Shown here piece by piece: positions 1-7,511 of a stretch of 64,000 nucleotides of DNA. A program made the translations under genes and the position numbers. This DNA is from Mesorhizobium sp. GbtcB19 (GTDB taxonomy: Bacteria; Pseudomonadota; Alphaproteobacteria; Rhizobiales; Rhizobiaceae), in contig NZ_JAGXJY010000013.1 of NCBI RefSeq assembly GCF_019091085.1, forward strand, positions 62,001-126,000, read 5' to 3'. Positions within the stretch are counted from its first letter, which is position 1. Each line of letters starts with the position of its first letter. Below the pieces are notes generated by a model. It was given only the letters and a program-made list of their open reading frames with translations. It ran no database searches and was not told where the DNA came from.

Positions 1-181
1 CGAAGGCCATGATGACCCACGAGCCGACGACATTGACGAAAGCTGTCGAACAAAGCGCGTTCAGGCCAAGCAGCGAGACGATGACATAGCCCGACAGGAA
101 GCGGGCCAGCGAACCGATCGCCGCGCCGCAGCCGACCGCCAGATAAAGCCGCATCGCCATCCGTCTGTCGCTCCCGGACAT
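1..181 (-). CDS. crcB: CrcB-family fluoride channel, second copy (partial, C-terminus outside window)
   Basis: Only the first 60 codons lie in the window; the gene runs off the left edge. The ATG at 181 reads MSGSDRRMAMRLYLAVG and continues with GAAIGSLARFLSGY, the conserved first helix of the CrcB/Fluc fluoride exporter family, then a second helix with FVNVVGSW. A later in-frame ATG (MAMRLY or MRLY) could also be the start. The gene lies only a few bases downstream of a complete crcB on the same strand. Fluc channels are antiparallel dimers, and some bacteria use two adjacent crcB genes to build a heterodimer. Whether this pair does so is inference. Confidence 0.8.
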   Translation of the reverse strand, partial: MSGSDRRMAMRLYLAVGCGAAIGSLARFLSGYVIVSLLGLNALCSTAFVNVVGSWVIMAF

Positions 182-184
182 GCC

Positions 185-577
185 TTACCCCACGATCCAG
201 ACGGCAGCCCAGAAGCCGAGGGCGACGAACAGCACACACAGCACCGACGAGGCGACGACGTTGAAGGCGGCGAGCCGCCCCTCGCCGTCGAGCGCCAGGT
301 TCAGCGTCTGCACGCAAAAGGACGACACCGTGGTGTAGCCACCGAACAGCCCGACGACGATCAGGTCGCGGACGAGATCGCCGGCGAAGACGCCGCCGAC
401 TGCTCGCGCAGCACCCGCGAAGGCGCCGATGGCAAGGGCGCCGGAAACGTTGACCAGCAGCGTGCCCCAGGGAAAGGTCTCGCCGACGCCACGGCCGACC
501 ACGCCGGACAGGAAAAAGCGGGAAATGCCGCCGAAGAAACCGCCGATCAGGACCAGGGCGCAAGCCGCAAGGGTCAT
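185..577 (-). CDS. crcB: CrcB-family fluoride ion channel
   Basis: A 130-residue integral membrane protein of the Fluc/CrcB family, which exports fluoride across the inner membrane. Family signatures are visible in order: GGFFGGISRFFLSG in the first helix, GTLLVNVSGAL (the conserved Asn of the pore) in the second, and GGYTTVSSF (the conserved phenylalanine/TxxS region) in the third, followed by a last hydrophobic helix. I chose the ATG at 577. The reading frame stays open to 733, but that upstream stretch is occupied by a fluoride riboswitch and its terminator, and the extra 52 residues are not CrcB-like. It is the first gene of a two-crcB operon controlled by that riboswitch. Confidence 0.9.
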   Translation of the reverse strand: MTLAACALVLIGGFFGGISRFFLSGVVGRGVGETFPWGTLLVNVSGALAIGAFAGAARAVGGVFAGDLVRDLIVVGLFGGYTTVSSFCVQTLNLALDGEGRLAAFNVVASSVLCVLFVALGFWAAVWIVG

Positions 578-649
578 CGCTTTCAATGCCTCTTCAAATG
601 CGATCCCTCGCAGGAATCGCGCCACCAAGATCAGGCATGAAGCGAGCGG

Positions 650-690
650 AAAAAACAAATCCTGCCGCGCGAGAGCACGCCTGGCAGGAG
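650..690 (-). terminator. Riboswitch-controlled intrinsic terminator
   Basis: On the minus strand CCTGCC (688-683) can pair with GGCAGG (666-661) and is followed by ATTTGTTTTTT (660-650). The left arm overlaps the 3' end of the fluoride aptamer, the usual architecture of a transcriptional ON switch. Confidence 0.85.
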
Positions 691-735
691 TCATCAGCCC
701 ATAAGGGCGGTTTCGGGGGAACCCCATCCCCATTT
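683..735 (-). promoter_or_regulatory. Fluoride riboswitch (crcB motif RNA)
   Basis: Read on the minus strand, the leader has the fluoride aptamer signatures: GGGGATGG-GG-TTCCCC at 731-715 (the first pairing with its conserved loop), then AACCGCC, a short loop, and GGGCTGATGACTCCTGCC at 700-683. The GAUGG, AACCGC and CUGAUGACUCCU segments match the known crcB-motif consensus closely. The aptamer sits about 110 bases upstream of the first crcB ATG, where it is expected. Its last bases (CCTGCC) are also the left arm of an intrinsic terminator, so fluoride binding would be predicted to prevent termination. Confidence 0.93.
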
Positions 736-780
736 TCGGACGAGCCTAAGTGGTTGCTGTGAGGCGGTCAATTGGTCCGC

Positions 781-1242
781 TCAGCGGATGAGCGGGGTGT
801 CCCAGAGATCGCCAAGCAGCGTCTTCAATTCCTGGAAGCGCTTCGGCCCAAGTTCCTCGGCCCATTCCCGCTCGATGTCGAGCAGGATGTCGGCCATCTT
901 TTGGTAGGCAGCCCTGCCCCGGTCGGTAAAGTGGACGACAGTTCCGCCGGTGTCTTCGGGCGCCGCGCTGCGAGCGATGTAACCCATCCCCTCCAGCGTC
1001 TTCAGCAACTGGTTCATGGCCTGCTTGCTCATGGCGGCCCGCTCGGCAAGCGCGCTCGGGCGCATCCCGTCCGGCCCAGGATACTGGATCACCGCCATAT
1101 GCGGCGGACTCAAATCGTCGAAGCCGGCGGCCCGCAAATCCCTGATCAGCTTGCGGTGGATGGCCAAGGCCGGCACGCGCAGCAGCGCACCGATCAAGGG
1201 CGGTTTCTTCGGGGGATCGTCCGTCAGCTTGGTCATTGACAT
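781..1242 (-). CDS. MarR-family transcriptional regulator
   Basis: A 153-residue cytoplasmic DNA-binding protein with the MarR layout: N-terminal dimerisation helix, winged helix-turn-helix around residues 60-100 (LSPPHMAVIQ, RPSALAERAAMSKQAMNQLLKTLEGMGYI), and a wing with AAPEDTGGTVVHFTDRG. Its first helix sequence and the D-R-(x)-T-D-R-G-like wing are typical of the family. It is divergent from a cupin gene, with two TAAAT/ATTTA palindromes between them, so autorepression and control of the cupin gene are likely. ATG codons at 1242 and 1236 are both possible starts; neither has a strong ribosome binding site. Confidence 0.9.
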   Translation of the reverse strand: MSMTKLTDDPPKKPPLIGALLRVPALAIHRKLIRDLRAAGFDDLSPPHMAVIQYPGPDGMRPSALAERAAMSKQAMNQLLKTLEGMGYIARSAAPEDTGGTVVHFTDRGRAAYQKMADILLDIEREWAEELGPKRFQELKTLLGDLWDTPLIR

Positions 1243-1246
1243 CGCA

Positions 1247-1285
1247 GTAAATTGAGTTTACCCATATCGGTAAATTCGATTTACC
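1247..1285. promoter_or_regulatory. Twin palindromic operators between marR-type gene and cupin gene
   Basis: GTAAATTGAGTTTAC (1247-1261) and GGTAAATTCGATTTACC (1269-1285) are related inverted repeats with centres 23 bases apart, about two helical turns. They occupy the 58-base divergent promoter region and are the expected operators of the adjacent MarR-type protein (inference). Confidence 0.75.
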
Positions 1286-1300
1286 ACACAGGAGGGCGGA

Positions 1301-1777
1301 ATGCTAGGGACAGTGAGCGACGTGCGTGTCAATCCAGCGGACGAAACGATCGGCGATGGCGCACTCGCGGTGCGCTTCCTGCTCACCGGGGAGCAGTCGA
1401 ACGGCAGCATCGCGGCCTTCGAGCTGACGGTGCCTGGCTCGCAACGTCTGCTCGCCCCGGCGCACAGCCACGACCATTATGAGGAAACGATGTACGGGAT
1501 CGAGGGCATGCTGACGCTCACGGTCGATGGCCATCGGCACGACATCGGCCCTGGGCAGGCGCTGTGCATTCCGCGCGGCGCGGTCCACCGCTTCGACAAC
1601 AACACCGCCGAGACTGCCAAGGTGCTGTGCGTGGTGACGCCGGCGGCGATCGGACCGGAATATTTCCGCGAGGCCTTTGCCATTTTTGGGGCCGGCGGCC
1701 CGCCCGACCGGGCCAGGATCATGGACCTGATGCGCCGCTTCGGCCTGACGCCGGCGCCGCCGCCTCCGCAGGCGTAA
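1301..1777 (+). CDS. Cupin-domain protein
   Basis: A 158-residue single-domain cupin. The first metal-binding motif is visible as HSHDHYEETMYGIEG near residues 50-65 and the second as GQALCIPRGAVHRF near residues 87-100. His, His, Glu and the later His match the usual four metal ligands. A good ribosome binding site (GGAGGGCGGA) directly precedes the ATG. The C-terminal 40 residues (EYFREAFAIFGAGGPPDRARIMDLMRRFGL) are a helical tail also seen in quercetinase-like cupins, but the substrate cannot be told from sequence. It is divergently transcribed from the MarR regulator and probably controlled by it. Confidence 0.88.
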   Translation: MLGTVSDVRVNPADETIGDGALAVRFLLTGEQSNGSIAAFELTVPGSQRLLAPAHSHDHYEETMYGIEGMLTLTVDGHRHDIGPGQALCIPRGAVHRFDNNTAETAKVLCVVTPAAIGPEYFREAFAIFGAGGPPDRARIMDLMRRFGLTPAPPPPQA

Positions 1778-1858
1778 TGCTCTCCAGCGCCGTCAATGTA
1801 GGGACGCACAGTACATCAGACGAGCGAGAATCCCGCCGCCCCTCCCGGCGGGCAAGGG

Positions 1859-2128
1859 TCACTTGGCTTGACGGTCTTTCAAGTTCGCGTGGGCGTTCGC
1901 CGTCTCGTTGTCGGTGGACGGCGTCCTGGTGTCCTCGCCGGCGAACGGGCTGCCCTGTCCGGACGCAAGGTCGCCGCTGTGGCCGGCCTTGTTGGTCTGG
2001 AAAGGCTGGCTGTCGGGGCTGAGGCCATGCTGCGTGGCGTTGAACAGATGATCGTCCGCCCTGGCAAAACCGGCGAAGGCGATCAACGATACGCTTGTGA
2101 CTGCGAGAATGATCGTGTGCTTTTTCAT
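1859..2128 (-). CDS. Small secreted protein of unknown function
   Basis: An 89-residue protein with a clear Sec signal peptide (MKKHTIILAVTSVSLIAFAGFARA, cleavage predicted after ARA) and a short hydrophilic mature part rich in Gly, Ser, Asp, Asn and Thr, including GSPFAGEDTRTPSTDNE. No known domain is recognised. The start at 2128 was chosen because GGAGA sits just upstream and the signal peptide begins there; the longer open frame to 2218 adds a non-hydrophobic leader. Probably periplasmic. Confidence 0.7.
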   Translation of the reverse strand: MKKHTIILAVTSVSLIAFAGFARADDHLFNATQHGLSPDSQPFQTNKAGHSGDLASGQGSPFAGEDTRTPSTDNETANAHANLKDRQAK

Positions 2129-2285
2129 ATCTGGTCTCCATTGAGTGGCCAGATCGATCCCGCGCATTCGGTCCAGCGGCTTACGTGAAGGGACACGTGT
2201 CCCTTTGCCTGCCCGCAATGTGCATAAGTTAACGCCTGACGCTGCCGGTTTATTCCGGCCAGCGCGATTTTCCAGGCTGAAAGGG

Positions 2286-2699
2286 TCAGCGCGCCATTTT
2301 CAACAACAGCGTCTGCGGCTTGGCATCCAGCGGATCGAGCTGATGGCGCGTATCGGTGATGAACATCAGCCGCTCGCCAGCCGTGATGCGCGCCTGCAGC
2401 GCGTAGGTCCGGCCCCTCTCGATCGCCTTGGGATCGAAGCCGATCTCGAACCTGATCGGCACCTGGCCGGTGGGCGCTATCCTGCGCTTGGCGATGACGG
2501 TTGCCGGCGCGTCGGCCAGCGAGACGTCGGCGAGCTCGACCACCAGCACGGCGTCGGGCGGCAAAGCGATGCGCTCGCGGTAGGTCACCTCGCCGGCAAT
2601 CGTCTTTTCGCCGGCCTTGGTCACTTCCGGCACGGCAAGCACGCCGACGACCAGCGGCACCAGCCCGAAGATGAAGAATTCCGCGATACGGTCCAGCAT
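2286..2699 (-). CDS. YbaY/YscW-type putative envelope protein
   Basis: A 137-residue protein with an N-terminal hydrophobic segment (residues 6-24) and a single beta-rich domain. The pattern is that of the YscW/YbaY family: GEVTYRERIALPPDAVLVVELADVSLADAPATVIA, then IRFEIGFDPKAIERGRTYALQARI. Many members are lipoproteins; here no lipobox cysteine is seen, so a membrane anchor or uncleaved signal is more likely. The family binds outer-membrane or secretion components in some species, but the role in this organism is unknown. Confidence 0.75.
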   Translation of the reverse strand: MLDRIAEFFIFGLVPLVVGVLAVPEVTKAGEKTIAGEVTYRERIALPPDAVLVVELADVSLADAPATVIAKRRIAPTGQVPIRFEIGFDPKAIERGRTYALQARITAGERLMFITDTRHQLDPLDAKPQTLLLKMAR

Positions 2700-2776
2700 G
2701 AGATTGCTCCGCCAAGCAAATCAAACCGATTAGCAAGGTCGGGAAGGATTGCGGTCAATCAATGGCCGGACGGGAT

Positions 2777-3256
2777 TTATTCGCCCGATTTCGTCCAGCG
2801 GTCGGCCGCGTGATCGTCGGCTTCCTTGGCTTCGACCCAGCCGCCCTCAGAGCCGTCGGCGAGGTGCTCCTTCTTCCAGAAGGGGGCGCGCGACTTCAGA
2901 TAATCCATCAGGAAATTCGCGGCCTCAAAGGCCGCCTGGCGATGCGCCGAAGCCGCGACCACCAGGACTATGTTCTCGCCCGGCGCAATCTTTCCGTGAC
3001 GATGGATGACGGTGAGCCCCTGCAGCGGCCAGCGCTCCACCGCCTCCGCGGCGATGCGGCCGATCTCGGCCTCGGCCATGCCGGGATAATGCTCGAGCTC
3101 GAGCGCCGAAAGCGCGCCCTGCTCATCGCGGCAAAGGCCGGAAAAAGTCACCACGGCGCCGATATCGGCGCGGCCCCTGGTCAAGCCGGCGATCTCGGCG
3201 GCGACGTCGAAATCCTCGCCCTGGATGCGTATGGCGGGCACGACCGCGCCGGCCAT
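2777..3256 (-). CDS. moaE: Molybdopterin synthase catalytic subunit MoaE
   Basis: Cytoplasmic catalytic subunit that inserts sulfur into precursor Z to form molybdopterin, with sulfur carried on the MoaD C-terminus. The 159 residues show GAVVTFSGLCRD near residues 33-45, LELEHYPGMAEAEI, VIHRHGKIAPGENIVLV and APFWKKE, which contains the conserved lysine of the MoaE active site. It starts one base after the moaD stop, so the two subunits are translationally coupled, and it ends the minus-strand run uvrC-pgsA-moaD-moaE. Confidence 0.95.
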   Translation of the reverse strand: MAGAVVPAIRIQGEDFDVAAEIAGLTRGRADIGAVVTFSGLCRDEQGALSALELEHYPGMAEAEIGRIAAEAVERWPLQGLTVIHRHGKIAPGENIVLVVAASAHRQAAFEAANFLMDYLKSRAPFWKKEHLADGSEGGWVEAKEADDHAADRWTKSGE

Positions 3257-3257
3257 C

Positions 3258-3509
3258 TCAGCCTCCGGTCATCGGCGGAAACAGCGCGATCTCGCGCGCG
3301 CCCGCTATCTTCTCGCGGTGGCCGACATGTTCCTGGTTGATGGCGACACGGATGACATCGGGATATTGCAACGCGTTTTCGTATTCCTCGCCACGCGACT
3401 TCAGCCAGCGTAGCAGATCGGCGACCGTCTCGATGCCGGCCGGCAATTCGACATCCTCTTCCGGCTTGCCGATCCGCTCGCGTACCCAGGCGAAATAGAT
3501 AAGGCGCAT
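3258..3509 (-). CDS. moaD: Molybdopterin synthase sulfur-carrier subunit MoaD
   Basis: An 83-residue ubiquitin-fold sulfur carrier. It begins MRLIYFAWVRERIGK and ends with PPMTGG; the terminal Gly-Gly is adenylated and thiocarboxylated in this family. The start at 3509 lies one base after the pgsA stop; the frame stays open further upstream, inside pgsA, but that part is not MoaD-like. It immediately precedes moaE. Confidence 0.95.
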   Translation of the reverse strand: MRLIYFAWVRERIGKPEEDVELPAGIETVADLLRWLKSRGEEYENALQYPDVIRVAINQEHVGHREKIAGAREIALFPPMTGG

Positions 3510-3510
3510 C

Positions 3511-4107
3511 TCACTCGTCCATGATGTGCTTGAGGCCGGCGCGGAAATAATCATAGCCGGTGTAGAGCGTGACGAGCGCCGCGACCCACAACAGCACGAG
3601 GCCGATCTGGGTGGTCAGCGGAAAGATCTTGTCGCCGGCCGGGCCGACCAGCAGGAAGGCGATGGCGACCATCTGGATGGTGGTCTTCCATTTGGCAAGC
3701 TGGGTGACCGGCACCGAGACTTTCAAGGCGGCCAGATATTCGCGCAGACCGGAAACCAGGATCTCGCGGCACAGGATGATGATCGCCGCCCACAGCGACC
3801 AGCCGGCAATGCCGGCATGGCGGTCGGTGTCGGCGGCAAGCAACAGCAGGCAGGTCGCGACCAGCAATTTGTCGGCGATCGGGTCCAGCATCTTGCCGAT
3901 GTTGGAGGTCTGCTGCCAGGCGCGCGCAAAATAGCCGTCAAAATAATCGGTGATCGATGCGAGCAGGAAAATGACCAGCGCCGACCAACGGGCGAAGTCG
4001 GACGACTTCAAATGGCCTTCGAGAAAAAAGCACAGCACGACCAGCGGCACCGCGACGATGCGGGCGTAAGTGAGGATGTTCGGCAGGTTGAACGCGCGTT
4101 GTGCCAT
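3511..4107 (-). CDS. pgsA: CDP-diacylglycerol-glycerol-3-phosphate 3-phosphatidyltransferase
   Basis: Inner-membrane enzyme making phosphatidylglycerol phosphate, the committed step to phosphatidylglycerol and cardiolipin. The 198-residue protein starts MAQRAFNLPNILTYARI and carries the CDP-alcohol phosphotransferase motif D-x2-D-G-x2-A-R-x8-G-x3-D-x3-D (from DYFDGYFARAW to LDPIADK, residues 54-80), with several transmembrane helices around it. It is downstream of uvrC, as in many Proteobacteria, and one base upstream of moaD. Confidence 0.96.
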   Translation of the reverse strand: MAQRAFNLPNILTYARIVAVPLVVLCFFLEGHLKSSDFARWSALVIFLLASITDYFDGYFARAWQQTSNIGKMLDPIADKLLVATCLLLLAADTDRHAGIAGWSLWAAIIILCREILVSGLREYLAALKVSVPVTQLAKWKTTIQMVAIAFLLVGPAGDKIFPLTTQIGLVLLWVAALVTLYTGYDYFRAGLKHIMDE

Positions 4108-4250
4108 GTCGTCTCGGGAAATCTCCTCCGCCAGAGGTACTCAAATCAGAAGCCAATGTAGGGGGTCAACAGCCGAGATTCGATTGACCAGGGAAAAATG
4201 GCGTGAAGGTTGGCGTGAGGCGCCGGCATTTGCGGGAAGCCGCTCGCCCC

Positions 4251-6335
4251 TCAGCTCTCATGAAAATGATTGTAGACCAGCTTCGCCACATGCTCGGAAA
4301 TGCCGTCGACCTTGACCAGGTCCTCGATCGCGGCCCGGCTGACCGCCTTGGCGGTGCCGAAGGCGAGCAGCAGCGCGCGCTTGCGGCCGGGGCCGATGCC
4401 GGCGATCTCGTCGAGCGGGCTTTTCACCATCTCCTTCTTGCGGCGGGCGCGGTGCGAGCCGATGGCGAAGCGGTGCACCTCGTCGCGCAGGCGCTGGACG
4501 AAATAGAGCACCGGATCGCGCACCGGCAGCATGAAGCTCTCCCTGCCCTTGACGAAGAAGCGCTCGCGCCCGGCGTCGCGGTCCGGGCCCTTGGCGATGC
4601 CTATCGCCATGACGCGGTCTTCGACGCCGAGGTCGGCAAGGATCTGGCGCACCGCCGTCATCTGACCCTGGCCGCCGTCGATCAGGATGACGTCGGGCCA
4701 GGCCGGGAAGCCGCCATTGCCGGCAACCAGATCCTCATCGCCGGTATCGTCCGCCGTTGCCGCGCCCGGCTGCTCGTCGCCATGCTCCTTGAGCAGCCGC
4801 GAAAAACGCCGCTGCATCACTTCGCGCATCATGCCGAAATCGTCGCCGGGCGTGATCTCGGTCGAGCGGATGTTGAACTTGCGGTACTGGTTCTTCACGA
4901 AACCTTCCGGCCCGGCGACGACCATGGCGCCGACCGCATTGGTGCCCATGATGTGCGAGTTGTCGTAGACCTCGATGCGCACCGGCGGTTTTTGCAGGCC
5001 GAAGGTTTCGGCGAAGCCCGTCAGCAGCCGCGCCTGTGTCGAGGTCTCGGCGAGCCTGCGGCCGAGCGCCTCGCGCGCGTTCTGCAGCGCGTGGTCGGTC
5101 AGATCCTTCTTCTCGCCGCGCTGCGGCACCGAGATGGCGATCTTGCGGCCGGCATGGGTGGAAAGCGCCTCGCCGAGCAGTTCCTGTTCCTGCGCGGTCT
5201 GCGACAGAAGCAGCGTGCGCGCCGGCAGCTTGTCGTCGTAGAACTGCGCCAGGAACGAGCCGAGCACCTCGGCCGGCTCCAGCGCCGGATCGGCCTTGGG
5301 GAAATAGGCGCGGTTGCCCCAGTTCTGGCCGGTGCGGAAGAAGAACACCTGGATGCAGGTCTGGCCGCCTTCCTGGTGGATGGCGAAGACGTCGGCCTCC
5401 TCGACCGTCTGCGGGTTGATGCCCTGATGCGCCTGCACATGCGACAGCGCCGCAAGCCGGTCGCGGTAGATGGCGGCGCGCTCGAAATCGAGCTCCTCGG
5501 AAGCCTGCTGCATGGCGGCCGAGATTTCGGTCTTCACCTTCTGGCTGCGGCCGGAGAGGAAATCCTTCGCTTCCGAGACCAGCTCGGCATAGCCCTCATG
5601 CGAGATCTCTCCGGTGCAAGGGCCGGCGCAGCGCTTGATCTGATAGAGCAGGCAGGGCCGCGTGCGGTTTTCGTAGAACGAGTTGGTGCAGCTTCGAAGC
5701 AGAAAGGCGCGCTGCAGCGAATTGATGGTGCGCCCGACCGCGCCGGCGGAAGCGAAAGGTCCGAAATAGTCGCCCTTACGCGAGCGCGCGCCGCGATGCT
5801 TGTAGATGCCGGGCGAGACATGGTCGCCGGTGAGCAGGATGTAGGGGAACGATTTGTCGTCCCGCATCAGCACGTTGAAGCGGGGCCGCAGCCGCTTGAT
5901 GAGGTTGGCCTCCAGCAGCAGCGCCTCGATCTCGGTGCGGGTGACGACGAACTCCATCGTCGCCGTCTCGCGCACCATGCGGCCGATGCGGGCGGTGTGG
6001 AAACGCCCTTGCGCGTAATTGGTGACGCGCTTCTTCAGGCTGCGCGCCTTGCCGACATAGAGCACGTCGCCGGCGGCGTTCATCATGCGGTAGACGCCCG
6101 GCTGGTTGGGCAGCCGCTTGACGAAGGTCTGGATCACCTCGGCACCGACCATGCCGTCGGCGTCGCCGGCATGCGGCGTCCAGTCTATGGCCGTGAAGGC
6201 GACATCGGGACCCGACGGCAAGGCTTCGGGTTCGATGATCTCCTCCGCCGCCTCATCCTCTATGTCGATATCGACGTCGGGCGGCAAATCGTCGGCGGCG
6301 CCGTTGCGTTTGTGTCTTTGGGCTGCGGGACTCAT
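4251..6335 (-). CDS. uvrC: Excinuclease ABC subunit C
   Basis: Nucleotide excision repair nuclease that makes both incisions around a UvrAB-bound lesion. From the ATG at 6335 it is 694 residues, longer than the usual ~610 because of an acidic N-terminal extension (DVDIDIEDEAAEEIIEPE) of about 70 residues. Domains follow in order: GIY-YIG nuclease (QPGVYRMMNAAGDVLYVGKA), the cysteine cluster CLLYQIKRCAGPC, UVR UvrB-binding helix (ELDFERAAIYRDRLAAL), RNase H-like second nuclease (IEVYDNSHIMGT, VILIDGGQGQ), and a C-terminal helix-hairpin-helix (IAGIGPGRKRALLL). The start was chosen because its ATG overlaps the stop of the upstream SDR gene; an ATG at 6368 is also in frame. Confidence 0.97.
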   Translation of the reverse strand: MSPAAQRHKRNGAADDLPPDVDIDIEDEAAEEIIEPEALPSGPDVAFTAIDWTPHAGDADGMVGAEVIQTFVKRLPNQPGVYRMMNAAGDVLYVGKARSLKKRVTNYAQGRFHTARIGRMVRETATMEFVVTRTEIEALLLEANLIKRLRPRFNVLMRDDKSFPYILLTGDHVSPGIYKHRGARSRKGDYFGPFASAGAVGRTINSLQRAFLLRSCTNSFYENRTRPCLLYQIKRCAGPCTGEISHEGYAELVSEAKDFLSGRSQKVKTEISAAMQQASEELDFERAAIYRDRLAALSHVQAHQGINPQTVEEADVFAIHQEGGQTCIQVFFFRTGQNWGNRAYFPKADPALEPAEVLGSFLAQFYDDKLPARTLLLSQTAQEQELLGEALSTHAGRKIAISVPQRGEKKDLTDHALQNAREALGRRLAETSTQARLLTGFAETFGLQKPPVRIEVYDNSHIMGTNAVGAMVVAGPEGFVKNQYRKFNIRSTEITPGDDFGMMREVMQRRFSRLLKEHGDEQPGAATADDTGDEDLVAGNGGFPAWPDVILIDGGQGQMTAVRQILADLGVEDRVMAIGIAKGPDRDAGRERFFVKGRESFMLPVRDPVLYFVQRLRDEVHRFAIGSHRARRKKEMVKSPLDEIAGIGPGRKRALLLAFGTAKAVSRAAIEDLVKVDGISEHVAKLVYNHFHES

Positions 6336-7096
6336 TCCACCATGCCTGTCACATCGGGCGTCTGCCATGCAAGATGCTGGCCGCCGTCGAGCGCGATCAT
6401 CTGGCCGGTCACCGAGCGCGCCTGCCAGAGATAGCGGATGGTGGCGCCGAATTCGGGCAATTGCGGGCCGCGCTTCAGGATCAGGCCCTCGACCTGGCTC
6501 TCGAAATCATCGTCATCCTGGCGCTTGTTCTTCAATGTCGGGCCAGGGCCGATGGCGTTGACGCGGATGCGCGGCCCGAGCGCCTGCGCCAGCATTTGCG
6601 TTTGCGTCCACAGCGCCGATTTCGACAGCGCGTAGGAGAAATAGCGCGGCGTCGGCCGCCAGACGCGCTGGTCGATGATGTTGACGATCAACCCCTCCTC
6701 GCCTTCGGGCAGCGCCCGGGCAAAGTTCTGCGCCAAAAGCGCCGGCGTCTTCACATGGATGGCGAAATGGCGGTCCCAGGCCTGCCAGTCGAAATCCTCG
6801 ACGCGGTCGTCGACGAACAAGGACGCATTGTTGACCAGCAGCGTGACGGGCCCGAGCGCCGCTTGCGCGCGGCCTATGAGGCCGCCGACCGCCTCCATGT
6901 CCGTAAGGTCGGCAGCGACCACGGCGGCACGGCCGCCCTCGGCCGCGATCTTGCCGGCCAGCGCCTCGGCCTCGTCGCCGGAACGGTTGGCGTGGATGGC
7001 GACGGCGAAGCCATTGGCGGCGAGGTCCTCGACGATCGCCCTGCCGATCCGCCTTGCTCCACCCGTCACCAGCGCGACGGCCGCGGCTTGTCTCAT
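6332..7096 (-). CDS. SDR-family oxidoreductase, pteridine-reductase-like
   Basis: A 254-residue classical short-chain dehydrogenase. The Rossmann motif reads TGGARRIGRAI, the form typical of pteridine reductase/FolM-like enzymes; NNASLF and the catalytic Tyr/Lys in YFSYALSKSAL follow, and the C-terminus has SVTGQMIALDGGQHL. The Arg-Arg after TGGA is associated with NADPH preference, so a dihydropteridine or dihydromonapterin reductase role is possible, though the substrate is not provable from sequence. The ATG at 7096 has an upstream TGAGGA and gives the natural N-terminus. Its stop overlaps the uvrC start. Confidence 0.88.
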   Translation of the reverse strand: MRQAAAVALVTGGARRIGRAIVEDLAANGFAVAIHANRSGDEAEALAGKIAAEGGRAAVVAADLTDMEAVGGLIGRAQAALGPVTLLVNNASLFVDDRVEDFDWQAWDRHFAIHVKTPALLAQNFARALPEGEEGLIVNIIDQRVWRPTPRYFSYALSKSALWTQTQMLAQALGPRIRVNAIGPGPTLKNKRQDDDDFESQVEGLILKRGPQLPEFGATIRYLWQARSVTGQMIALDGGQHLAWQTPDVTGMVE

Positions 7097-7511
7097 CTTG
7101 TCAATCCTCAATCGGCTTCACGATTCCGGGAAGCCGGCACAATATGACGGACCAAGGTGTTAAACACCATTTCCACCTGGGGCAGGAATGTGGCGAAGCG
7201 GCCTGAACACACATTCGCCCGGCCCGGATTCGGGGCTTGTCATCGCTCAATATATGTCGCCGGACCCCTTGAACCAAGCGGTGTGCAGCGCAACATGATT
7301 AGCCTGCTGACATTTCGCTGTTGCGAAGATGCAACGTCAAGGTTCGGCCTCATTCGCGCCGGGTAATGACCCAAGTTCAGGTTCGCTTCAGCCGCATTTC
7401 AGCACGACATTTGGAACCGTTGAACGCCAGACCCGTTTATCCCCCCGGACGGGCCGGGGCGTTTCATGAACAAGCAAGCCTAAGTGTCTTGTGGCTTAAG
7501 GAGTTATAATA
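7097..7511. other. Non-coding divergent promoter region
   Basis: About 415 bases without a convincing gene between the SDR gene (minus) and the outer-membrane protein gene (plus). It is less GC-rich than the coding regions. The last 15 bases hold a strong ribosome binding site (AAGGAG) for the barrel gene. No clear repeat or riboswitch was recognised. Confidence 0.6.

Noticed and set aside
578..733. N-terminal extension of the first crcB gene
   Set aside because: The in-frame upstream part is the fluoride riboswitch and its terminator, not CrcB-like protein.
4203..6434. 743-codon open frame on the plus strand
   Set aside because: It is the antisense of uvrC; the long frame results from GC3 bias and the composition (His, Arg, Ala, Gly rich) is not protein-like.
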